A stretch of DNA of 5,770 nt from Candidatus Aegiribacteria sp. (GCA_030642525.1 DAOWNO010000152.1:1-5770), one strand, 5' to 3'. Shown: positions 1 through 5,770, counted from the stretch's first letter. Program-made: numbers and translations. Notes: a model not told the origin generated them from the sequence alone.

Positions 1-1
1 G

Positions 2-985
2 GTTCACAGAGCAAAAGGTCTGGCATGGAAGCACGTTGTTCTGGCCGCTTTGCCGAAAAGCGGTTCAGGACGTTCAGGATCAAAAAATTCAGTCATCTCC
101 TATGATCACGATGAGAAAGCTGCATTCAATCTTGGTATCCATATGGATATGAAAGGTAAATATACGCTGAAAACACCTTTCTGGCCGGAAATAGCACGGA
201 AGAACAGGGCGAGAGAAAGCGCGGAATTAAGAAGACTTCTGTATGTGGCGGTAACCAGACCGAAAGAGTCTCTGGTTCTGTTCGCGAGCCCTATGGAAAA
301 AACCGGAAGCTCTCCGGGAGGTATACTATGGTCAAACTTGCAGGCGGCTATTGAAAAGGATCCTGAGTGTTGCCTGATTGAAGAGATGGAACAGGTGGAT
401 GAATTGCCTTTCATCAAAGCTGCCGGGTCGAACGCTGTAATAAGCGTCCATTATTCCGATAACGAAGAAGAACTGTTTGAATCTCAGATGAAACCGGAAA
501 ACTGGCAGCGCAGAGGAGCCAGAATAGGCGATGATGTTCACGCGATTCTTCAGAAAATTGATTTTTCCGATCCCCGCGCCTGGTTCGCGAAAAACGGGTG
601 TATTCTGAAAAAGATGTATGGTAAGGATTTTGATGAAATCAGGGAGCTTTCATTGAATCTGTTTCAGATGGATCTTCCTTTCAGCATTGAGCAATCTCAC
701 ATTATCAGCAGAGAATATCCGTACATTACAATTACATCCAGCGGAATGGAAAAACGGTACATCGATCTCCTTCTTAAAAATGACAATGAACTTATCGTCG
801 TGGACTATAAGACAGATACATTCGACGGAAGAACCACGGAGCAGGTCGCGGAACAGTATATCAAGAAACAGCGGCAATATATTCAGGATGTTTCCAGAAT
901 ATTCGGCCTGCCGACGAAGGGTTACCTCGTCTTCTTGAGAGAAGCAACATGGGGACATGCAGGCTCTGCTGCGTGTCCCCCATAA
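2..985 (+). CDS. UvrD/AddA/RecB-like helicase-nuclease, C-terminal part (5' end outside window)
   Basis: This is the end of an ATP-dependent helicase-exonuclease of the AddA/RecB type, which processes DNA double-strand ends for recombination. The frame is open from base 2, and the first visible residues (VHRAKGLAWKHVV) are superfamily-1 helicase motif V, so the TTG at 50 is an internal Leu and not a start. Motif VI (RLLYVAVTRPKE) is at about residues 78-88 of the 327 visible. A RecB-family PD-(D/E)XK nuclease follows: His180 in GDDVHAIL, Glu238 in REYPY, Asp255 in RYIDLLL, Asp268 and Lys270 in VDYKTD, and a QxxxY-like motif (QYIKKQRQY) at about 285-293. All expected metal-binding and catalytic positions are present, so the nuclease should be active. 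The last 11 codons (WGHAGSAACPP) come from a palindromic repeat, so the native C-terminus seems to have been replaced. The neighbouring gene converges, with 3 bp between stops. AddA versus another UvrD-nuclease fusion cannot be settled without the N-terminal part. Confidence 0.9.
   Translation, partial: VHRAKGLAWKHVVLAALPKSGSGRSGSKNSVISYDHDEKAAFNLGIHMDMKGKYTLKTPFWPEIARKNRARESAELRRLLYVAVTRPKESLVLFASPMEKTGSSPGGILWSNLQAAIEKDPECCLIEEMEQVDELPFIKAAGSNAVISVHYSDNEEELFESQMKPENWQRRGARIGDDVHAILQKIDFSDPRAWFAKNGCILKKMYGKDFDEIRELSLNLFQMDLPFSIEQSHIISREYPYITITSSGMEKRYIDLLLKNDNELIVVDYKTDTFDGRTTEQVAEQYIKKQRQYIQDVSRIFGLPTKGYLVFLREATWGHAGSAACPP
951..980 (+). repeat. REP-like palindrome, copy 1
   Basis: This is a 30-bp imperfect palindrome. 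The arms GGGGACATGCAG (951-962) and CTGCGTGTCCCC (969-980) pair over 12 positions with a single G-T wobble, around the six-base loop GCTCTG. A near-identical copy lies in inverted orientation at 1790-1819, and a degenerate one at 1762-1788. The size, hairpin form, position at gene ends and recurrence resemble REP elements mobilised by RAYT-type (IS200-like Y1) transposases; that class assignment is inference, as no transposase gene is in the window. This copy is translated as the last residues of the helicase-nuclease. No T tract follows it, so it is not a standard intrinsic terminator. Confidence 0.8.
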
Positions 986-988
986 ACC

Positions 989-1738
989 CTAAAGCGAGCA
1001 GAATGCCGTAGCACCCTCCCAGCTGTCGGTAAGACCGGCGAATTCACCGGTATCAGGATCGGTAACCCAGAGGGTACCTTCCCAGATAGTATAGATCAGA
1101 CCATCAGCCACAGCCATTTCAGTTACGCCCTGATATCCTCCTCCAAGGTCGGAATAGTCTCCGGTATGCGGATCTACCCTGTAAAGAATATCACCCTGAA
1201 CAACGTACAAAGCGTTCGAACATCCTGCTATAGCAGTAGTTCCTGCGTATGAGGAGGAGAACTCCGTATAATCTCCGGAAGCAGGGTCTGTTCTGTAGAG
1301 GACATCATTCTGGATAACCATCAGTGCTCCTCCGGCCCATGCGAGGAACTGCGTTCCATCGTAAACACCCGGAATGCTTTCCCAGCCCCCGTTGCCTGGG
1401 TCGACCTTGTATATGGTCCCCATCTGACACGCGTATAGAGAAGTTGCGCTGGCTGTTAAAGCATAGGCGCCGTCCCATGTCGATGAGAGAGATTCCCAGT
1501 CGCCATTGTCCGGATCGGCAATGTAAAGGTTATCTCCCTGAATGGCGTAAAGATTATCCTGACATGATGTCAGCAGTTCCGCTCCGCTCCAGGACGAAGA
1601 AAGGGAATTCCATGTCCCGTCGCGAGGATCTACACTGTAGAGGTAATCTCCATCTACGGCATAAAGCCAGTCCGCGCTTGCCACGCCTGATGAAAGCATC
1701 AGTACTGCAGCAAGAACTATGAATATGCGTTTTTTCAT
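989..1738 (-). CDS. Exported six-repeat beta-propeller-like protein (PQQ/tectonin-like repeats), function unknown
   Basis: The protein has 249 residues. Residues 1-22 (MKKRIFIVLAAVLMLSSGVASA) form a typical signal peptide ending in an AxA-type site, so it is exported. From Leu25 to the C-terminus it consists of six consecutive 38-residue repeats, the last 35 long, with no spacer. The pattern is LYxVqGDxLYxVDPxtGdwxxLsssWxGa, with the DPxxGxW/Y core best kept. This resembles PQQ-type and tectonin-type propeller blades and suggests one closed six-bladed propeller that may bind a ligand or another protein. No catalytic motif, lipobox or C-terminal sorting domain is visible. The start was chosen at 1738 because GAAGGAGA lies 4 bases upstream and a signal peptide follows; a longer open frame to 1912 would read back through the palindromes into the neighbouring gene. 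No promoter is obvious, so it may be read from the peptidase gene upstream. Stop TAG, 3 bp from the convergent helicase-nuclease stop. Confidence 0.9.
   Translation of the reverse strand: MKKRIFIVLAAVLMLSSGVASADWLYAVDGDYLYSVDPRDGTWNSLSSSWSGAELLTSCQDNLYAIQGDNLYIADPDNGDWESLSSTWDGAYALTASATSLYACQMGTIYKVDPGNGGWESIPGVYDGTQFLAWAGGALMVIQNDVLYRTDPASGDYTEFSSSYAGTTAIAGCSNALYVVQGDILYRVDPHTGDYSDLGGGYQGVTEMAVADGLIYTIWEGTLWVTDPDTGEFAGLTDSWEGATAFCSL
992..1666 (-). repeat. Six tandem 38-codon repeats inside the propeller gene
   Basis: Read on the - strand, this region encodes six in-register repeats, starting at LYAVDGDYLY, LYAIQGDNLY, LYACQMGTIY, LMVIQNDVLY, LYVVQGDILY and IYTIWEGTLW. Five are exactly 38 residues and the sixth stops at 35. 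No insertions or deletions separate them. The repeats have diverged at the DNA level, so they look like an old internal amplification under selection rather than recent slippage. Confidence 0.85.
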
Positions 1739-1742
1739 TCTA

Positions 1743-1750
1743 TCTCCTTC
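1743..1750 (-). promoter_or_regulatory. Ribosome binding site of the propeller gene
   Basis: On the - strand GAAGGAGA stands 4 bases before the ATG at 1738. It is a near-ideal Shine-Dalgarno sequence and fixes the start at the signal-peptide Met rather than at the upstream in-frame Met codons. Confidence 0.8.
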
Positions 1751-1761
1751 AAGAAAATACC

Positions 1762-1788
1762 GGGGACACGCAGCAGAGGCGTGTTCTT
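1762..1788 (-). repeat. REP-like palindrome, degenerate copy 2
   Basis: The 17 bases GGGGACACGCAGCAGAG (1762-1778, + strand) match exactly the reverse complement of one half of the palindrome at 951-980. The other half has diverged to GCGTGTTCTTT. In + strand RNA it could still fold: 1762-1771 pairs with 1779-1788 with several G-U wobbles around a seven-base loop. It lies one base from the full copy at 1790-1819 in the same orientation, so the two form a tandem pair. Confidence 0.65.
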
Positions 1789-1789
1789 T

Positions 1790-1819
1790 GGGGACACACA
1801 GCAGAGCCTGTATGTCCCC
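1790..1819 (-). repeat. REP-like palindrome, copy 3 (full length, inverted relative to copy 1)
   Basis: On the + strand the arms GGGGACACACAG (1790-1801) and CTGTATGTCCCC (1808-1819) flank the loop CAGAGC. Read on the - strand it matches the 951-980 copy at 28 of 30 positions, and the two differences fall on paired stem positions. It begins 4 bases after the stop codon of the C25 peptidase gene. The bases after it on the - strand are AAAG, so there is no T tract for intrinsic termination. It may instead stabilise the 3' end or weaken readthrough into the propeller gene (inference). Confidence 0.8.
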
Positions 1820-1823
1820 GCCA

Positions 1824-3782
1824 TTACCTGATAACCATAACTCTCGCTGTTGATATCTCATTTTCCTGTACAAGCTGGAGAAAATACATACCGGGAACAA
1901 GGTTTGAAACATCCCAGTTCAGTGACTGCGTACCTGCGATCTCACCCCTGAAAGGAGTCTCCACAAGCCGCCCGGTCAGGTCGAAAACGTTCAGTTCGGA
2001 GGAACCGTAACCGGAAAGTGTTACGAGTGCCGTACTCCGTGCGGGGTTTGCAATAAGGATTCCTGTATTCTGCGGAACAGCATCGCCGGAATAATCCTCG
2101 ATTCCCTCTACCCCCCATACAGCCATGTTGAGGGAAGGATCTCCCATTAGATTGTAAGCCTCGAAGTAGTAGGCAGATCTTCCTCCACCGCTGTAATAAT
2201 TATACAGGTCAAGCTTGCCTCCATTGAGGAAGCCCATTGTCGTGTAGACATCTTCCCCAAGGAACCAGTGGTATTCACCTTTTTCCATTACATCGTCCTC
2301 AGGCCAGTAAGTACTGGGTACCGATCCCCAGAACCAGAGGCCTCCTTTGGAAGGTGTTCTTGTCCAGGTCTCGCACCAGGCTGAACTGGCTCCGGATCCA
2401 TAGCTGCCTGTAAGACAGGCATGGGAAAGGACTCCGGGAAACATCCCGTCGTTATTCAGCTGAGCGAAATGGGCTGAATTGAAATACATGTCGTCCCAGG
2501 TTGTTGTTGATCCGTGACCGGAGAATGTGAGCATGGAGATGCCGCCATTGATAGATGTTATGGCATCAGATGCATTACTGCCGTAAGTATGCGGATAAAT
2601 CTTGTCGTACGTGTAATTCATGGGATCGAGGTAAGTATTGATGCAGTAGTTGTGAGTACCTTCGGAGGTGTTCCAGTAATCGTTGCTGGCTATCCAGCAG
2701 GTATTCTGTACCCATGGAGTGAATCCATTCACATTCTGTTCGTACTCTACCGGTCTGTTAGCCATTACTTCAATCTGTTCTGCTGTTCTTACAGAGAACC
2801 TGCCGATGAAGGCATCAGGAAAATAGCCCCCGTCATCAAGACAAACGTAGTGGAGATCGGTAACACCGCTGTATCTTGCAGCGATGTTTCCGGGAAGATA
2901 CATTGTATCTCCTACGAGAAGCACATACACAGGCGGATCTGTCCAGTTCTCAATCGCGTCAAGGATATAGGATTCTATGTCCTGGTATGTACTGCCGGTA
3001 ACACTCAGATCGACAAGTGTCACATCAAAACCGAGACTTTCCTTCCAGGCGATGAAATTATCAAGATCGGTCCCCAGAAAGTTCTCGTGGCTGATAATGA
3101 GATAAGGCGCAGGATAAGTTTTGCAGCCGTCTTCGAAAAGACCGTAGTTTGAAAGCATGCTCGAGAGTATCTGTTCAAAAGGAGGAGCGTAGTATCGAAT
3201 AGCCCTTGCATAGCTTTCTCCGAGATCGCCGCCTTCGTACGAAAGTGTGATTGTTGCCTCAGAAAGGAGTTCACAGGAATTGTCAGCAGGATTCCAGCGA
3301 AGAGGAAGAACCTCGACGAGAGCAAGATTGCGTCCTCGCATATGCCCGGCATAGACTACTCTTACCCGGCTTTCCGGGAAAGCCCTGCCGGAGTTGTAGA
3401 CGCTTTCATCAAGTATCATTGTGAAATTCTCGCGAGGTTCACTTTTAGGGGCTGACAGAATTCCCGGCTCAATAGGCCATGGAGGACCGTCCACATTGAT
3501 AATGGTTTCATTCGAGATTGAAAATTCAACTGTTGCGCCGACAGGAATCTCAAGCCAGGTTCTGTAAACGGGAACCCTCGGCATGGAGACATCGCTTATG
3601 GTTTCCGCTCCATCCATCGATACTACCGAGTAATTGTCTCCCCTGATATTGATTACAGTGAAATCGGGAAGTGAAGCTGATAGTTCGAGAATAATTCCAC
3701 CCGTTGAGGATTCCTTTGTAGATATACCGGAAGCCAGAACTGCTCCGGAAATTATTATTAAAAGGCAAAGAGGTATTTTCAT
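1824..3782 (-). CDS. Gingipain-like C25 family cysteine peptidase with C-terminal sorting-type domain (complete copy)
   Basis: This is a 652-residue exported protease. Residues 1-20 (MKIPLCLLIIISGAVLASG) are a signal peptide. A beta-rich N-terminal region like the C25 propeptide (for example RVPVYRTWLEIPVGA, about 69-83) runs to about residue 190. The caspase-like C25 catalytic region spans about 225-560, with strands YLIIS and YVLLVGD, the FIGRFS motif (325-330), catalytic His423 in FSGHGS, catalytic Cys456 in SHACLTG and the family motif NLMGDPS (544-550). By analogy with gingipain RgpB, Asp323 just before FIGRFS could be the third catalytic residue. Residues about 575-652 are a FlgD-like/type IX secretion C-terminal domain (ANPARS, LNVFDLTGRLV, PGMYFLQLV, final VMVIR), implying outer-membrane export and surface attachment or release. 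Substrate specificity cannot be read from the sequence. The start is set by AAAGGAG 5 bases upstream. It is the downstream member of a tandem pair with the gene at 3945-5770, and is followed closely by palindromes and the propeller gene. Confidence 0.93.
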   Translation of the reverse strand: MKIPLCLLIIISGAVLASGISTKESSTGGIILELSASLPDFTVINIRGDNYSVVSMDGAETISDVSMPRVPVYRTWLEIPVGATVEFSISNETIINVDGPPWPIEPGILSAPKSEPRENFTMILDESVYNSGRAFPESRVRVVYAGHMRGRNLALVEVLPLRWNPADNSCELLSEATITLSYEGGDLGESYARAIRYYAPPFEQILSSMLSNYGLFEDGCKTYPAPYLIISHENFLGTDLDNFIAWKESLGFDVTLVDLSVTGSTYQDIESYILDAIENWTDPPVYVLLVGDTMYLPGNIAARYSGVTDLHYVCLDDGGYFPDAFIGRFSVRTAEQIEVMANRPVEYEQNVNGFTPWVQNTCWIASNDYWNTSEGTHNYCINTYLDPMNYTYDKIYPHTYGSNASDAITSINGGISMLTFSGHGSTTTWDDMYFNSAHFAQLNNDGMFPGVLSHACLTGSYGSGASSAWCETWTRTPSKGGLWFWGSVPSTYWPEDDVMEKGEYHWFLGEDVYTTMGFLNGGKLDLYNYYSGGGRSAYYFEAYNLMGDPSLNMAVWGVEGIEDYSGDAVPQNTGILIANPARSTALVTLSGYGSSELNVFDLTGRLVETPFRGEIAGTQSLNWDVSNLVPGMYFLQLVQENEISTARVMVIR

Positions 3783-3787
3783 GCCTT

Positions 3788-3794
3788 CTCCTTT
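3788..3794 (-). promoter_or_regulatory. Ribosome binding site of the complete C25 peptidase
   Basis: AAAGGAG on the - strand lies 5 bases before the ATG at 3782. Together with the signal peptide that follows it fixes this start. Confidence 0.8.
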
Positions 3795-3815
3795 CGTTCT
3801 GAATAAGTATTTGAT

Positions 3816-3828
3816 CTGACTGAGTCAG
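3816..3828. promoter_or_regulatory. Perfect 13-bp palindrome upstream of the C25 gene, possible operator
   Basis: CTGACTGAGTCAG has two perfect 6-bp arms around one central base. It lies 33 bases upstream of the ATG at 3782, between a possible promoter and the ribosome binding site, where a repressor could bind. No regulator is encoded in the window and no second copy was seen upstream of another gene. A chance palindrome is possible. Confidence 0.3.
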
Positions 3829-3852
3829 TAGACTAATCCTGAAAAACAACCA

Positions 3853-3881
3853 TAGATATTGAAAATCGTTCCATATGTAAA
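3853..3881 (-). promoter_or_regulatory. Possible promoter for the complete C25 peptidase
   Basis: On the - strand TTTACA (3881-3876) matches the -35 consensus at five of six bases. It is followed after 17 bases by TATCTA (3858-3853), a weak -10 with only three matches. The surrounding DNA is A+T rich. A promoter is expected here, because a strong terminator for the upstream gene precedes it, but these boxes are a best guess. They would give a leader of about 60 bases containing the 3816-3828 palindrome. Confidence 0.25.
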
Positions 3882-3900
3882 GAAAACATCACAGATGATA

Positions 3901-3930
3901 GAAAAGCGGGAGAGCTGGAACTCTCCCGCT
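3901..3930 (-). terminator. Intrinsic terminator after the upstream C25 peptidase
   Basis: Read on the - strand, AGCGGGAGAG and CTCTCCCGCT form a perfect 10-bp G+C-rich stem with the six-base loop TTCCAG, followed directly by TTTCT, with the last stem base also T. It starts 14 bases after the TAA at 3945. It should separate transcription of the two peptidase genes. Confidence 0.85.
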
Positions 3931-3944
3931 GGAAGGTATCAGGA

Positions 3945-5770
3945 TTACCTGATGACCATAACCCTTGCAGTTGATACTTCATTGCCCTGCACCAGGCGAA
4001 GGAAGTACATGCCGGGTGTCAATTCGGATGTATTCCAGCTGAAGGATTCCGAGCCGGAAATGTCACCCTCGTAAGGCGTAGCGACAAGTCGTCCTGTCAG
4101 ATCAAATACATTGAGTCTGGCAGGGCCGGTGGCGCTGAGAGTAATGACAGCTGAAGATCTTACAGGATTAGCGACGAAGATTTTAATATTTACACTATTG
4201 CCGCCGGATTGATCACCGATTCCGGTTCCGCCCCAGATTGCCATCTGGACAGATGGGTCGCCCATGAGGTTGTATCCCTCGTAATAATATTGGGATCTTC
4301 CGCCACCGCTGTAATAATTGAAAACAGCAAGAAGTCCGCCGTTGCAGAAACCCTTTGCCCAGTGAATTCCATTTCCAAGGAACCACTCGTACTCGGCGCG
4401 TTCCTGTATGTCATCCTCGTCCCAGTAGGAACCAGGAACCGAACCGAAGAACCAGAGTCCGCCCTTTCCGGCTGTTCTTGTCCAGGTTTCGCACCAGGCT
4501 GTGCCGTAAGCGTAATTACCTGTCACGCAGGAATGAGAGAATACACCCGGAAGCATAGTGGCATTTGTCAGCTGCGCGAAATCGCTTGAGCCGAAGGACA
4601 TATCGCCCCAGCTCGTCTGGCTGCCGTGACCTGAGAATGTGAGCATCGAGATGCCGCCGTTTATAGAGGCAATTGCATCTGCCGCTGTTCCGCCTGAATG
4701 CGGGTACACCTTGTCATATGTGTAATTCAAAGGATCGAGATAGGTCTCGATGCAGTAATTGTGAGTGCCTTCCGAGATATTCCAGTTATCATTGCTGGCT
4801 ATCCAGCATGTATTCTGTACCCAGGGAGTAGAACCGCTGACGTTCTGTTCATAATCAATGACCCTGTCGGCCATCAACACAGCCTGGCCAACCGAGGTTA
4901 CGGAGAATCTGCCGATAAATGCATCCGGGAGATAACCTCCGTCAGGAAGGGTGACGTAGTAGAGATCGGTCACACCGCCGTACGCAGTTGCTGCGTTTCC
5001 GGGAAGATAAGGTGTGTCGCCGACCAGCAGAACGTACTGAGGAGGATCAGCCCAGTTTTCTATGGCATCAAGAATGTATGCTTCAATATCCGCATAGGAG
5101 GTGCCGGCTACGCTGAGGTCAACCATGGTTACATCAAAACCGAGGCTTTCCTTCCAGGTTACGAAATCGTCCATGCCTGTTGATACAAAATCCTCATGGC
5201 CGATAATGAGATACGGTGCTGGCGGAGTATCGCAGCCACCCTCGAATGTACCGTAGTTTGAAGTTAAGCCGGAGAGTATCTGTTCAAAAGGAGGCGCGTA
5301 GAATCGGGCCGCGCTGGCAAAGGTTGCTCCAAGATCGCCGCCTTCATAGGAAAGTGTGATAGTAGCTTCGGAAAGCAGGTCACAGGAATTGTCAGCAGGA
5401 TTCCAGCGAAGAGGAAGAACTTCTACAAGAGCAAGATTGCGTCCGCGCATATGGCCCGCATAGATTACTCTTACCCAGGTATCGGGGAAGGTTGTTTCGC
5501 CGGAATAAACACTTTCATCGAATTCCATTGTGAAATTGTCTCGGGGATTACTTTTCGACGCTGACATTATTCCCGGCTGAATGGGCCATGCAGGGCCATC
5601 CACTCTGAGAACTGTTTCATTCTCGATTGAGAATTCTACAGTTGCGCCAATGGGAATTTCGAGCCAGGTTCTGTAAACAGGAACCCTTGGCATGGAGAAA
5701 TCACTGATAGTTTCAGTGCCTTCCATTGCAACAGCTGAATAGTTGTCACCCCTGATGTTCAGGGTTTTGA
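3945..5770 (-). CDS. Gingipain-like C25 family cysteine peptidase with C-terminal sorting-type domain (upstream paralog, N-terminus outside window)
   Basis: This is the second, closely similar copy of the C25 peptidase. The frame is open to the right edge: codons before the Met at 5726 read KTLNIRGDNYSAVA and align with residues 42-55 of the complete copy. The Met at 5726 is therefore internal, and about 41 residues, including the signal peptide, lie outside the window. Of 607 visible residues, the catalytic region carries YVLLVGD, PDAFIGRFS, catalytic His in FSGHGS (codon 4626-4628), catalytic Cys in SHSCVTG (codon 4527-4529) and NLMGDPS. The last 78 or so residues form the same FlgD-like/type IX sorting domain (ANPVRS, LNVFDLTGRLV, PGMYFLRLV, VMVIR). 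By eye about two thirds or more of residues match the other copy. Differences cluster around the active site (SQTSWGDM versus STTTWDDM, SHSC versus SHAC) and in the linker before the sorting domain. This suggests an active enzyme that may differ in specificity. A strong terminator follows. Confidence 0.92.
   Translation of the reverse strand, partial: KTLNIRGDNYSAVAMEGTETISDFSMPRVPVYRTWLEIPIGATVEFSIENETVLRVDGPAWPIQPGIMSASKSNPRDNFTMEFDESVYSGETTFPDTWVRVIYAGHMRGRNLALVEVLPLRWNPADNSCDLLSEATITLSYEGGDLGATFASAARFYAPPFEQILSGLTSNYGTFEGGCDTPPAPYLIIGHEDFVSTGMDDFVTWKESLGFDVTMVDLSVAGTSYADIEAYILDAIENWADPPQYVLLVGDTPYLPGNAATAYGGVTDLYYVTLPDGGYLPDAFIGRFSVTSVGQAVLMADRVIDYEQNVSGSTPWVQNTCWIASNDNWNISEGTHNYCIETYLDPLNYTYDKVYPHSGGTAADAIASINGGISMLTFSGHGSQTSWGDMSFGSSDFAQLTNATMLPGVFSHSCVTGNYAYGTAWCETWTRTAGKGGLWFFGSVPGSYWDEDDIQERAEYEWFLGNGIHWAKGFCNGGLLAVFNYYSGGGRSQYYYEGYNLMGDPSVQMAIWGGTGIGDQSGGNSVNIKIFVANPVRSSAVITLSATGPARLNVFDLTGRLVATPYEGDISGSESFSWNTSELTPGMYFLRLVQGNEVSTARVMVIR

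Noticed and set aside
951..980. Palindrome as an intrinsic terminator of the helicase-nuclease gene
   Set aside because: The stem is good, but it lies before the stop codon and no T tract follows on either strand; repeated copies elsewhere favour a repeat element.
50..985. TTG at 50 as the start of the helicase-nuclease gene
   Set aside because: The frame stays open to base 2 and the upstream codons encode helicase motif V, so TTG is an internal Leu and the gene begins outside the window.
1324..1722. 132-codon + strand open frame opposite the propeller gene
   Set aside because: It is rich in Arg and Pro as expected for an antisense shadow, and overlaps a well-supported repeat protein.
1762..1819. 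CRISPR-like repeat pair
   Set aside because: There are only two unequal copies with a one-base gap and no spacer, and each is a self-contained hairpin.
1739..1912. 58-residue N-terminal extension of the propeller protein
   Set aside because: It reads through both palindromes and the 3' end of the peptidase gene; the ATG at 1738 has a strong ribosome binding site and a signal peptide.
2514..3152. 212-codon + strand open frame opposite the complete peptidase
   Set aside because: It is antisense to the catalytic region. Its similarity to the + strand frame at 4698-5183 is explained by the sense-strand paralogs, and it has no ribosome binding site or domain pattern.
4698..5183. 161-codon + strand open frame opposite the upstream peptidase
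   Set aside because: It mirrors the conserved sense sequence of the C25 gene and has no independent coding signal.
3945..5726. Met at 5726 as the start of the upstream peptidase
   Set aside because: The frame continues to the right edge with residues that align to the paralog, and starting at 5726 would remove the export signal.

Overview
The window holds the 3' end of a DNA-repair gene on the + strand, followed by three genes for exported proteins on the - strand. The organism looks like an uncultured member of the Fibrobacteres-Chlorobi-Bacteroidetes (FCB) group or a nearby candidate phylum. This is an inference from two large C25 (gingipain-type) peptidases with C-terminal domains of the kind used for type IX secretion or cell-surface sorting, and from base composition near 50% G+C by eye. 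No 16S or other phylogenetic marker is present, so the placement is weak.

Layout from left to right. Positions 2-985 (+) are the C-terminal part of a UvrD/AddA/RecB-like helicase with a fused PD-(D/E)XK nuclease; the gene starts before the window. Its last codons and stop lie in and just after a 30-bp palindrome (951-980). Three bases after its stop, a convergent gene (989-1738, -) ends. It encodes a 249-residue exported protein that is a signal peptide followed by six 38-residue repeats, probably one small beta-propeller. Next come two more copies of the palindrome, one degenerate (1762-1788) and one full length in the opposite orientation (1790-1819). The palindromes therefore bracket the propeller gene.

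The rest is a head-to-tail duplication of a gingipain-like cysteine peptidase on the - strand. The downstream copy (1824-3782, 652 residues) is complete. The upstream copy (3945 to past 5770) lacks only about 41 N-terminal residues, which lie beyond the right edge. Both keep the His and Cys of the C25 catalytic dyad and the same C-terminal domain. The upstream copy ends at a clear intrinsic terminator (3901-3930), so the downstream copy probably has its own promoter in the 162-bp gap. That copy has no T-tract terminator; its stop is followed by the paired palindromes and then the propeller gene, which has a strong ribosome binding site but no visible promoter. Peptidase and propeller may therefore share a transcript.

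The two peptidases and the propeller look like an exported, possibly surface-associated, set unrelated to the neighbouring repair gene. The strongest non-genic signal is the palindrome family: the two full copies differ at only two positions, and these pair with each other in the hairpin, so the stem is preserved by a compensatory change. I saw no tRNA, rRNA, CRISPR array, transposase or phage gene.
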